In this document: piece by piece, positions 47,701-57,829 of the stretch
How positions within the stretch are numbered: position 1 is the stretch's first letter
Layout: the number at the start of each line of letters is the position of its first letter
Source of the DNA: Branchiostoma lanceolatum
Lineage: Eukaryota; Chordata; Leptocardii; Amphioxiformes; Branchiostomatidae
Reading direction: 5' to 3'
Length of the DNA stretch: 64,000 nucleotides
Assembly (NCBI RefSeq): GCF_035083965.1
Contig: NC_089737.1
Location: 14,683,029-14,747,028, forward strand
Made by a program: the position numbers and the translations under genes
The notes under the pieces: generated by a model
What the model was told of the DNA's origin: nothing
The model's database searches: none
What the model saw: the letters and a program-made list of their open reading frames with translations, nothing else

Positions 47701-48110
47701 AAACCTTCTGTCTGTTGTCTTACCTCTCTAAGATAACTCAACTAGGTACATGTATCAGTGTGAACAAGATTGGTGTGAATGAATTCCTTTCTGGAATAGA
47801 CTGCATGATCATATGAGGTTTGAGACTGAATATAATCTTAGTTATTGATCCTTAGTCATACAGCTCAATTCGTATAAAGAGGTTAATGTTCCCGTCAAGT
47901 TAGATACTCGACTGTCGAACCTTGCCCTTTCGAGATGTCTTCCCCTTTGTCCATTTGCTTGTAGAAGCAGTAGATTGAAACGTCTCAAGTTTCTCATTCT
48001 TTCTGGGCTCTTATTCAAAAGGTGTCGAAAGTTTGCCTTTGAATAGACGGCAACGCTGTTCAGTGCAAGATAAGATTTACCTGATAAATTGCAAGCTAAT
48101 ATAGATGACC

Positions 48111-50025
48111 AGCATGAAAACTTTGGTGGCCAAATTCAAACGCCTGGAACAAATTGTTAGCGATGTAAAATTTAGAGTTGAAAGTTGCGAAACTTGTGAA
48201 TCATCTTTTTAAGTGTTATATATCCGCAGCCTTTGCCTACGATTTGGGTATGTGAATAAGATCTAAAGATAAGCAGACAACACTTTACCTAATCAATTGC
48301 GAGCTTATCTGGGTAACCAACATGAAACTTAGTCTAAATCCAAAAGCGTCATACCATTTTGTAAATTCCTACTTTACTTAGCCAGTGTTTCTGCCATCTA
48401 TGAAGTAAAATATAACACCTAAAATCAGACGCGTGAGACAAACTTGTGGTTTCCTACTTTATTTAGCCAGTATTTCTGCCCTGTAAGCAGTTATCATATA
48501 ACATTGCAGCATCGTCGGTGACTAACATTATAAACTAATGTTGAAATCATACACATTTTAAATCTTAAGCCCCGGTTACACATAGCCAAACATGGCATCC
48601 CGACCGTTCCCCAACCATTGTTGTGAGAGTAGCTAGTTCGGCGCAGTCGACTTTATTTCTTTATTCCTTTATTCAGGTTCTTCACAATGTGAAAGGGAGG
48701 GCAAAACATGTGCCTAAGCACCTTTACAATTTGCCCTCCTACGCACTGGGCTGGTGTTACGCGCGGTTGGCTGATGTTCGGCTGATCACTGAGCCGAATG
48801 TTTTGAAAATTTGAAAACATTCCACTGTGGAGGGGAGATCTGGAATCGGTTGGCAGGTGGCTAGGATTAAGTCAGTAGTGGTCAGGGTGTGTTTGGGAGT
48901 CAAATTTGATTCTTAAACTTGCTTCTAACCTTGGTTGGCTGGTCGTCGTGAGCCATGTTCGGCTGTGTGTAACCGGGGGTCTACTGGGTGACGATTAACA
49001 GAAGCAACAAACTTGATAAGCTGGTGGCGTATAACTTATGTATGAAGCACTGATCATGAAGAACAATTTTGAAATCACTCTGTTGAAAAACTTACGGATA
49101 AGCTTCACAGTTTATATATCGTTGAGCCTTTGTATTTATCACAACGTGTAAGAGTACCTGAATATACATGTTATATATATATGGAATGCTGAAAAAGTCA
49201 GACAAAAAGGTCGTACATGTCATGTTTTGTGTCTTTTCCACATTCGAAATAACCGTCCTTGCTCTGAGGCAAACTTGGACTGTAATTTCCAAACCGTAGC
49301 GATAGTCATAAAAACACGATGTTTTTGTATTTTCGTATTTGCTCTGATGTTGGACTTCTGCCATAGTTACATTCGTCTCCAAGTTCGACACTTCGAATCT
49401 TTCCTATTGGGTGATTTCAGTCACGTGACTATGACGTAATCCTGTGTCGCCATGTTGGAAATGTTCTAACACTCAGTCACAGAAAATTGAAGGTCAAGGG
49501 AAATCATGATTTTCTTTTGATCATGGAATACAGATAAAATTTCAAACAAGGTTGAAGGTTCAAAGTTCAAAGTTCATAGCTAAAATGCATTTTTGTTCCA
49601 CGTATGGAAGCGATGAATATACTTTTCAAGCATAAACGGCGACACTTTGCAAGCACACATACTATGAATACTCTGCTTTTTTTGAGGGGGGGGTCTTAAT
49701 TTTTGGTGTTTTTTTCTTAGAGTACAATGTTCTTCATCGGATAAAGGTAGCAGTAGCAAAATCTGAGCAAAAAATCGAACGGCTCTTACTTTTAAAAAAT
49801 GGTGCATGACATGTAAGTTATCATATTCGAACTTGAGTGACATCAGTAGCAGAAGTGTATAATTATCAAACACTGATTGGAACGTATGATATATTTTTAA
49901 AACATTTTAAAAGCAGCCGGGACACTTTGTCCTAATGTTTATAGAGTTTTTAATACTATGCAGACGGTTGTTTTCAGTCTCCTGTGATGGACATCCGAAC
50001 AACCAAGGGCACCGCTCGACCAAGG
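48111..50025. other. Non-coding interval downstream of the ZP pair and the insulin-like gene
   Basis: No exon is recognised. It contains the MITE at 48570-48978; the rest is unremarkable AT-rich sequence. The 3' UTR of the minus-strand insulin-like gene should occupy its right end, but I see no clear poly(A) signal close to the stop. Confidence 0.5.
48570..48978. mobile_element. MITE with ~28-bp terminal inverted repeats
   Basis: CCCCGGTTACACATAGCCAA at the left end is mirrored by TTCGGCTGTGTGTAACCGGGG at the right, with CATGGC/GCCATG continuing the pairing. The interior holds a GCACCTTTACAATTTGCCC stretch and no transposase. Confidence 0.75.
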
Positions 50026-53000
50026 TCATGACAAGACTCCATTGCGAGAATCTCGTTCTCTGGTCACGTGGTCACTCCCGAACTTGGAGATCGTCGTCTC
50101 CTCCTCGGGAATTTCCGCTGCGTCCTCGGCGCCGTTCGGGTTGGGTTCGGGTGTTTCCGCCCACGGATTGCAGTAGCTCTCCAGGGTGTCGAAATCGCAG
50201 ACGTTGAAGCAACAGTCGTCGATGAGTTTCTGAACTCGGCGGGAAAATTGAGGGGACCGAGGGTGAATCCTAGCCTCGTTCTCAACGTTGTCCACATCTA
50301 AAGGACAAAGAAACAAAGAAATTGGTATCTAAAACACAACTAACGTGACATCTGTAATACAATCAAACTTTCAGCTTGCTATAGTAACCGCTCAAGTTAC
50401 TATACAAGTTTTAGTCCGAGATGTCAAAATTTGCATGGCCCATATTTGAGTACACTTGAGTATATCTTAATGTAACGTTATATTTGAATACATTTTGAGA
50501 TATATTCATGAGTTAAACCCAACACACTTATCGAGAAAAGTAGGGGTGATCGTGGCCCGGGTGTGCTTGGCTAAAAACGCGAGCCGTGGCGAAGCCGAAT
50601 TACACTACCACTAGCTACTTGAAAAAGCATTATGCTTCACCTCAATTGAGGATGACTGCTTTACTTTCCTTTACTTTATTCTATTTTATACCTTGATGCA
50701 TAGATGTATATGAGTTTATGCCGTTGAATATATGATATATGAGTATATCGTCAGATATATATAAGCCTATGTTGATGTATATATGAGCCTATGTTGATGT
50801 ATAAATGGCGGAATGACGTTGTTTATCCGCTGTGAGCCATAAACCCGTACAGAGTAGACACGAGTCTGCGCTGAAGAGAGACGGATCCGTTTATAGCCGC
50901 CATTACGGGGTGTTTCACCTGACAGGTCAAGTAGTGGCGACCCGAGGGTTTTTATTTCATTTTATTTATTGGTTTAGCTGTTCAGCACACACAGCCAGGG
51001 CTGCCCAACTAGCCTGTTGCTGTTATAAAGGGCTAGCCCTGCTGACAAAGACATGGCATTGCGATGGAATTTTGACATGGACAGTATAACGAGCTATAAG
51101 TTATAAAAGTGTTCTAAATACATGTACATACAAACTGCATGTGTCTATAATGTTATCTACATCGAAAGGTCAGGGTCAGTGCGCATGCATGTAAGGGTCG
51201 CCCAAACTGCCCCAGAGTTGACCTGAGGGTTGCGCAATAATTACGGCTGGTTATTTAAACAGTCTCCAGGCAGATGTTGGGGTGCAAGATAGTTGCAATA
51301 GTAACTATCTGTTCCCTTTCTGTTTACATGTATATGTAACTTTCCAGCGTTCAAGTCAAACCTCTGCACATAAAAGAACCCAACACACTTATCAAAAAGA
51401 GTGGGGGTAACCCTGTGTGCTTCTCCCCAAGCAGATGTTGCGGTGAAAGCTGATGGTATTAAACGTTTCTGTTCCTTTTCTGTCTATATGGAACTTTCCG
51501 GCGTTCACTACGTAAAAGAACCCAACACACTTATCGAGAGGAGTTGGAGTGACCCGGTGTGCTTGGCTGTATAAAAGCGAGCAGTAGCGAAGTCATTGAA
51601 AAATCAGTTATCGAAAAGGCTTCGATTCAAGCATTACGCTTCGAGTTGGAAGGAAAAGGAGGGAGAAAGATCACATGGCTTACCGCTATGAGTGCGATTT
51701 TATCAGACTAAATAATGCCCGCCAGTTTAGAGACTACTCCAAGTCAACGACCTCCTCTTGCTCGAACATCAGAGATCAGAGGGAGCCGAGTGTTCTAACT
51801 GGTCGCGTTGCCCTTCTACAGAATACGCGTTCTGTTCGATTTTACGTCAATCATGTCTGATCGAGCGTAATAGAACATAACTCGAATTCGAAAAAAAGTC
51901 TGGGACTTTTGAGGCCTAATTTGACCACCGTGGTTGCCCTCCCCACAGCCAGACCTGGAGCAGAGAACTCCACATTCCTCCATGTTCCTTGAAATACAGC
52001 CATGTGGTCGGACTGTTTTGTGTACGTCTAGGATTTCAAGCGTTTACTCTACGTGTGTGAATGTTAGTAATTGCGTACTCGCGTGTAGCCTAGTTCCTAG
52101 TCTTGTTAGCTTTAGCTGTATAGCCCGCTTCCAACGTTCACTAACCCGACAGTTAGAAGCTTAACAGTATTAGTAACAGTACTGAATTCCAGGCTAATTA
52201 CTAAATACGTGAATGTATGATTCCAAGCGTTTCCAAAGTTCGTGTGTTTGCGAGAGAGTCATCCAGGCTGTTATGTGTACGTGTGCGGTTTCAAACGTTT
52301 TAAAGTCTGTGAGTTTGAGAGTAGCTGTTTGTGTACGTGTATGCTTTCAAGCTAGCGTTTCCAAAGTCTGTTTGTTTGAGAGTAGCTGTTTGTGTACGTG
52401 TAATTTCAAGCGTTGTCAAAGCCTACGTGTCTAAGAGTGCGTGCGCAAGTTGTGGTCTCCAATTAAGTAGCATTTTGACATTATACTTGTTGACAAACGC
52501 TTTAGACTTCTACAGCATTTTAGATGATCTTTAATGTCACTTACAGCAAACTACGTGAGAGTGTGTGGGCAAGTTGTGATCGATATTTACACAGTGCGTT
52601 TTGACGTAATAGTTGTTGGCAGACACTTCAAACTTCCGACTTGCATATGATCTTCAAATGCCGCTGAACACAGCCTACGTGTGTACGCAACTTATGGTTG
52701 CCAATTAAGTGACATTTTGACGTAACACCTGTTGGCAACGCTTCAGACTTCCGATGTTTTCAGTCTTTTATATGATCTTTAATATCCCGTGATCCTTCAG
52801 GCTACTACAGGCTAATCTCCAAGCAGATCCACACCGGGCGCGAAAATCGTAGTATGCTAGCCAGAGAAGGTCCAGTCAGCCAGAAAGGGTCCAATAGCCT
52901 GGGCTATTGGACCCTCTCTATTATACTACGATTTTCGCGCCCGGTGTGGATCTGCTTGGAGATTAACTACAGGCTACGTGCGGACTTGTACATAGGCATG

Positions 53001-56000
53001 TTGTGATCACTTGAATCGCTGGAATTCTTGGCAGGGCAAATGCTGCTGATAGAAGGACCGTTAAACGTTTTATGGTCTTTTACAGCGTGAGCAGATGTGC
53101 ACAATTTTGTAAATAACCTCCATTAACATTAATCCACCGGGTTACATAAATCCGCCACTTTGAAAAACAGTGGGTTTGAGAGATATCTAGCTAGTGCAGC
53201 ACCCCCCAGGTATGCACAGTTTAGATATACAAGAGTGCATTATACTGGGGGACGTTGGGTTTGAGATCTGTTTGGACATATTGTTTCAGGGTGGTGGAAT
53301 ACATCATGTACCCTGGTGGAATTATATTACTTAGTAAGATGTTAGACGTCATACGAACACGATATGCAAATATCGAAGAAGGACGAAGATTAAAATTGAT
53401 TAGTAAGACCTGTCTGTAGCGTCTGTCGTTATGCAGAGGTGGTTACTCATACAGTACATGTTTGACTGTACAATGTATGTCAATGGATAGGTGGTCCTTA
53501 TTTACAGGTGGTCACTAGTAAAGGTTTGATTGTATTGACTATGTGGTCCTTATGTAGAGGTGTTCACCCGTACAGGTTTGACTATATATCAATGGCCATG
53601 TGGTCTATATGTAGAGGTGGTCACTTGTACATATTTGACTGTAAAGTAACAGTTATATCATACAGAAATCTTTATTGACACAACAGAAGTACAGCGACTT
53701 CCGTAAGGTCTTCTACAACTAAACATGCAAACAATAACAATGGGATACAAAATAATTCACCTTAGTACAAATATAACAAGCATATGAATACTTCAACATG
53801 TCGAGTTTCACCTATCACTTACACTACTAGTTCTAAGATCTAAACATTTTTTGATATATTTACCTATTTGTACACAGTAAGGGTTGTCTCCTTCTAGAAT
53901 GTATTTGAATTTATCTATAGAATGGAATACATCAAATTCTGTTGAGCAGGCGGAAAGAAGGTTGAACAGCTTTGAGCGTTTATCATGATATCGTGGACAA
54001 TCTAGGATAAAGTGTTGTTCATCTTCAATCTCATTAGTAATGGCCATGTAGTTTTCAGGTAGAGGTGGTCTCTAGAAGTACAGATTCGACTGCATATTTT
54101 CATTGAGGGGTTCCCCTTGCCTATCAAATTCAGCAAAATAGCGTAGATGATAATCATCATATGGTCTGGAAGGAATTTTCAGTAGATATGTTGAGGGGGG
54201 GGGGGGCTCCACTAATGTTGACATTAGGTCTGACCTCTGTGCCACTTTCTCGGAGCCCGACTAATTACTAGATCCGTCTGTGGTCAAATATTGCTACTTT
54301 CCAGCCATCAAAAGGCTTTACTGCTTCAAGGTTTTCCCACAGTAAACTGTATACACTATCTTTGATACGTCAATGAAGACTAGACATCCAGGTAATAAGA
54401 TACGCCAAATGACAATATTAAGCAACTGGATGACGAAAGACGGCGGATGCTGTCTGAAACGTCTGACTGTTTCGGAATTTTATCCAGTTGCTTGAATAAC
54501 TGTCATTTCGTTATCTTTGATCTCTGTTATAACGTTACTTAGTGGCGTTCAAGAAATATATAATCACATTATTAAGAGCTATAGATCGCACTTTAAATTT
54601 GATAAGATTTTCAGAATAAAAGTGGAGAATGACTGTAGTAAGCTTTACCACCGTGTCCACCCTGAAAAGACACGTCCAAACAGATCTCCAACCCAACGTT
54701 TGTTTGTTTCTTTATTTTTATTTATCCAGGGGTAACATATCGCCTGTGATGGCGTTTTTCAATGTGCCCTGGGGGGCAAATCCACACATTCAAACTTAGA
54801 TCCATAAGATAACAAAAGTAACACAAACTGTAATTGAATAATAATACGTCCCCAGTACAATGCACACCCGTATATCTAAACTGTGCATACCTTGGGGTGC
54901 TGCACTAGAGGTCTCTCAAACACACTGTTTTTTAAAGTGGCTGTTTTGTGTAACCCGGCGGATTAGTGTTAATGGGGGTGTAACCTTTACCGCCGTTTCC
55001 ACCTCTGTTTTCGTCAGCAGATCATATCGAGAAAAACATGTTGACGTCTCGGGCGGCCTCTCAAGTGTTTCCTGTTATTCCGACGCCGCCAAGACAAGAG
55101 GGGAGCTATAGAGGCAGGTTAATCAGCCTCGACACCGGACTCCGCGGAGGGTGCTGTGAGGGCTTTCTTGCTACAGTAGCCTGACAAAACCAGGCTGCAA
55201 ACGAGCTTTTGTTACAACCAGGTACAACAAAATCATTGGCTACGAATTCTACACGAAGAGTTTATGGAGCTAAAGAGTATATTAGAATAGCCACTGTACA
55301 GCCTGCGAGCTCTTAATATGAGTCACGTACGGAACGTCCGTTTTAGGCCCAACAAGGTAAAAGTTAAACAGATATCCTCGGCTGAGTTTAAATGAATGAA
55401 TAAATGATTAAGAGTTTCCAGAGCTGTGAGCCCATCCAATCATCCATCGAAGTGCCTGCGACCGAGGCTGCTGAAGAGTCACGTAGCGTCCGGCGGCGTC
55501 CGCATCTGGGGCTAATTTGGCACCGAGACGGGGCGGGCCAGTCGGCGGGGCCGGGCGCTGGCGCGTGCCGCCTGATATTTGCGTGCCTCCCGTCACACCC
55601 GTCATGCGTACCACCTGCTTTGGACAACGTACCGGGGATACTAGTCTCCAAGCAGATGTTTGGCGCCACTGATGTTGCGCCGAGACGGGGCGGGCCAGTC
55701 GGCGGGGCCGGGCGCTGGCGCGTGCCGCCTGATATCTGCGTGCCTCCCGTCACACCCGTCATGCGTAACACCTGCTTTGGACAACGTACCGAGGATACTA
55801 GTCTCCAAGCAGATGTCTGGCGCTACTAATGTTGGTCACCCCTACAGGCCCTACTCTTCTCTTTAAAGCTTCGGACAACGTACCGGGCTACTGGTCTCCA
55901 AGTAGATGTAAGGTTTAAGCTCCACTAGGTAAAACAGTCATCTCGGCTGAAGTGAAGCATGTTACTGACACTCTCTAAGCAGAGGAATGGGTCCGGCTGG

Positions 56001-56645
56001 TTTTTGACGTGGTTTTTGACGTGTTTTTGTCGGGCTGTTATTTTGCACTTTCGGGCGTGTGGGACACCCTGCGGCTGCCGGGCTATTATGGGGGCCCAGC
56101 CGGGACCCCGATTTATCATAACTAGGAATTACAATCAACGCGGGGCACGATAACAAATAGACGCCGTGAGCTAATCGTGCAGTCCACCGGGGAAATGTGT
56201 GGCTTCGGGCCCCGGATCAACCAGTGTTATGTAGATGAATATCTCACCTAGCCTCCTTCGCAGACTTCCTATAACGGCGGCGTATATATATTGGGAGGGG
56301 GGGGGCAAGGTTCTCTTATTCCGGTAAGGGAGTTGTGTAGCCAAGGGAGTTGTGTAGCCGAGGGACGACCGCCGTTTCGTGGTCGTCCCTCGGCTACACA
56401 ACTCCCTTGCCGGCATTAGAGAACCTTGCCCCCCCTCCCAATATATATACGCCGCCGTTATAGGAAGTCTGCGAAGGAGGCTATATCTGACCAGGGTTTT
56501 TGTCCGGCGCCGTGTAGCCCCGCTCCTCGCAGACCCAGCTCAGCACGTCGAACAGCGTGGAGCCGCAGAGGTACGCAGATCTGGCGGGAGTCGCCGCACC
56601 AATCATCAACAGACACGTCATCAACAGAACTCCTGACGGGCTCAT
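50026..56645 (-). CDS. Insulin/IGF-like peptide precursor
   Basis: Secreted hormone of the insulin superfamily, expected to act on an insulin/IGF-type receptor. Two coding exons on the minus strand: 56645-56492 and 50297-50026; 141 residues. Exon 1 encodes a signal peptide (MSPSGVLLMTCLLMIGAA) and the B chain AYLCGSTLFDVLSWVC, with the family C-x11-C spacing. The donor (CCTG then GTCAGA) is phase 1, as in insulin genes, and lies in the C-peptide. Exon 2 gives the rest of the C region, an RR cleavage site (PQFSRR), and an A chain with CCFNVCDFDTLESYC, the exact CC-x3-C-x8-C signature. A 47-residue acidic tail follows, like IGF D/E domains. No basic pair marks the B/C boundary, so the mature form could remain single-chain at that side. 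The start codon is the Met eight bases after a TTGCAG acceptor, implying a non-coding first exon upstream. Amphioxus is known to have several such peptides; which paralog this is I cannot say. Confidence 0.93.
50500..51610. repeat. Three copies of a dispersed SINE-like tail
   Basis: AACCCAACACACTTATC followed by a GTGACCCGGTGTGCTTGGCT-like stretch occurs near 50516, 51370 and 51516. An upstream half (CTCCAGGCAGATGTTG... GTTCCCTTTCTGT... TTCCAGCGTTCA) accompanies the second and third copies. No tRNA head is seen. It lies in the insulin-like gene intron. Confidence 0.65.
52015..52800. repeat. Decayed minisatellites in the insulin-like gene intron
   Basis: From about 52015 to 52440 a 65-70-bp unit recurs (TTTGAGAGTAGCTGTTTGTGTACGTGT, split here as TTTGAGAGTAGCTG and TTTGTGTACGTGT, with TTTCAAGCGTTT). 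From about 52430 to 52790 a different unit of about 125 bp recurs three times (GCAAGTTGTGG, CATTTTGACGTAA, CTTGTTGGCAA, ATGATCTTTAAT). Confidence 0.65.
52804..52974. mobile_element. 153-bp MULE-like MITE with perfect 9-bp target duplication
   Basis: The element at 52813-52965 starts TAATCTCCAAGCAGATCC and ends with its complement. ACTACAGGC sits on both sides (52804-52812 and 52966-52974). A second inner stem pairs GGGTCCAATAGCC with GGCTATTGGACCC. Nine-base target duplications are typical of Mutator-like elements; the family assignment is inferred. Confidence 0.88.
53425..54090. repeat. Decayed GTGGTC tandem array, interrupted by a LINE
   Basis: Four units of about 55-70 bp (AGGTGGTCACT, ACAGGTTTGACTGTA, CAATGGCCATGTGGTC, TTATGTAG) run to about 53640. 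One more unit continues after 54042. The LINE fragment splits the array. Confidence 0.7.
53645..54042 (-). mobile_element. 5'-truncated non-LTR retrotransposon (LINE) 3' end
   Basis: The minus strand encodes EDEQHFILDCPRYHDKRSKL, the typical C-terminal Cys/His-type tail of LINE reverse transcriptases. It ends in a stop near 53808 followed by a 3' UTR with GTCAATAAAGATTTCTG. The upstream edge is abrupt at about 54042, where the flanking tandem unit resumes. The apparent start codon belongs to the flanking repeat. Confidence 0.75.
55524..55910. repeat. 157-bp GC-rich tandem duplication plus partial third unit
   Basis: CGAGACGGGGCGGGCCAGTC begins units at 55524 and 55681, nearly identical through ACTAGTCTCCAAGCAGATGT. 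A third partial unit starts at about 55870 (CGGACAACGTACCGGGCTAC). The TCTCCAAGCAGAT word matches the ends of the MITE at 52813. Confidence 0.85.
56249..56483. mobile_element. 235-bp near-perfect palindrome beside the insulin-like B-exon donor
   Basis: The left arm from TAGCCTCCTTCGCAGACTTC (56249) pairs with the right arm ending GAAGTCTGCGAAGGAGGCTA (56483). The loop is about 10 bases near 56371-56380. A short GGGAGTTGTGTAGCC duplication is present in the left arm only. Terminal TA on each side fits a TA target. It ends 8 nt inside the intron after the B-chain exon. Confidence 0.9.
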
Positions 56646-56722
56646 GGTTGTCTGCAACACAGAGGTGTATAGGGATCGATCATTCATTCAATCGATCTGT
56701 CAATCAACCAATTGATCTATCC

Positions 56723-56772
<50 letters not shown>
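56723..56772. repeat. (ATCT)n microsatellite
   Basis: About 12 tetranucleotide units, lying 70-120 bp upstream of the insulin-like B exon acceptor on the minus strand. Confidence 0.95.
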
Positions 56773-57829
56773 TTGTCTATCGATAAGCTGTTCATTGACA
56801 ATTTTTTTCGACGGCACTTTTAGCCAACTTTAGCCAGTAACCGAAATCACGTGCTCATGAGGTCACGTGACCAAAGACATTGGGTCAGTCATTCTGAAGA
56901 AGGCCGTCGGAATGGTTCTCTCCCTTTTAGCGAAAGTTGGAACTAGAGAGGCAACATTTGCCTGCAATAGAATAATGTTTAAGTTCACATGGTCCAGCCT
57001 AACAAACTACGGCTCTGTGTATTCTTATTCAAAAACATTCCTATATATGGTGACCAGCCCCTCCAGATCTGTCATGTTACTTTGCAACATTATGTAATAG
57101 AACACCACAGGGTGTCTGCTACATTACCAGTAACCATGGTGACAGCCGTTTGGTCCAGGTCATTTCAATTATTTGCTTCAAACGAAATTAGAAGAGGAGG
57201 AAGAAGAAGAAACGTAGCAATAATAAAATGTTTTCTCTCCGAGAAGATTAACATAACAGTAAGACTGTAAGTTACTATTTTGATACTTTGTACTTCGTCA
57301 TTATCACAGCTTTATATCACGAACGTCATCCCGAACCTTCAGAGATCTTGAGTTCACTTACAAGTTTGTGTCAACACGATAACTCGAGAAGGCTTACATG
57401 GATTGTCTTGATATTTGGAATGCAGATAGGTCTTGATAAGACCTAAAATGATTAGATGTTGGGCCCCAGTGGCTTTTTGTGGTACTGCAGCAGAACTGTC
57501 GGTTTCGATATCTCCGAGTCACCTTAGTAACCCCGACTGAGGAGTATATCAAACTATATGATATTTAGTATGCATTTACAGTGATACAACATGATAGCTC
57601 TTGTTTTTCTAACTACTAGTGTCATTGATCCCAAGGAAGGCCTGATAGAGGCTAGGACTAGATAAGCGCTATCAGCGCTGTGTCCGCTGCGGGAGCTTCA
57701 AACCTCCCCTCAGATGCTTCTCGTTTACCCTTGGCAGAAATAGAGAGGAGATAAAAGAAGCCGGGGGGCCGAAACCTGGCCGGCTGCTTGATTGAACAGT
57801 CAGCTAGTTTGCCACGGTCTAGTGCGGGT
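56773..57829. other. Non-coding sequence upstream of the insulin-like B exon
   Basis: No exon is recognised. A non-coding first exon of the insulin-like gene probably lies here or further right, but no signal singles it out. CACGTGAC-type words occur near 56850 and 56864. Confidence 0.4.

Larger units (their letters stand above)
36104..48110. repeat. Tandem segmental duplication, unit B
   Basis: Second copy of the unit at 22932-34600, in the same orientation. It is slightly longer, mainly because of a 1.1-kb insertion in intron 14, and lacks the minisatellite expansion, the intron 2 duplication and the intron 6 palindrome. A further partial AAGATAAGC...CAATTGCGAGCTTAT word near 48260 suggests an older third fragment. 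Confidence 0.85.
53115..54984. mobile_element. Possible composite element bounded by ~138-bp inverted repeats
   Basis: The segment at 53115-53252 (CCGCCACTTTGAAAAACAGT, GGTATGCACAGTTTAGATAT) is repeated in reverse orientation at 54848-54984. Between them lie a tandem array, a LINE fragment and unassigned sequence. It could be a transposon with long terminal inverted repeats, or just two copies of one dispersed repeat. Confidence 0.55.

Noticed and set aside
53808..54047. Small stand-alone gene of 79 residues
   Set aside because: The sequence is a LINE reverse-transcriptase tail, and its apparent start codon comes from the flanking repeat.
55404..55829. 141-residue frame
   Set aside because: It spans a GC-rich tandem duplication, lies inside an intron, and has no domain or splice support.
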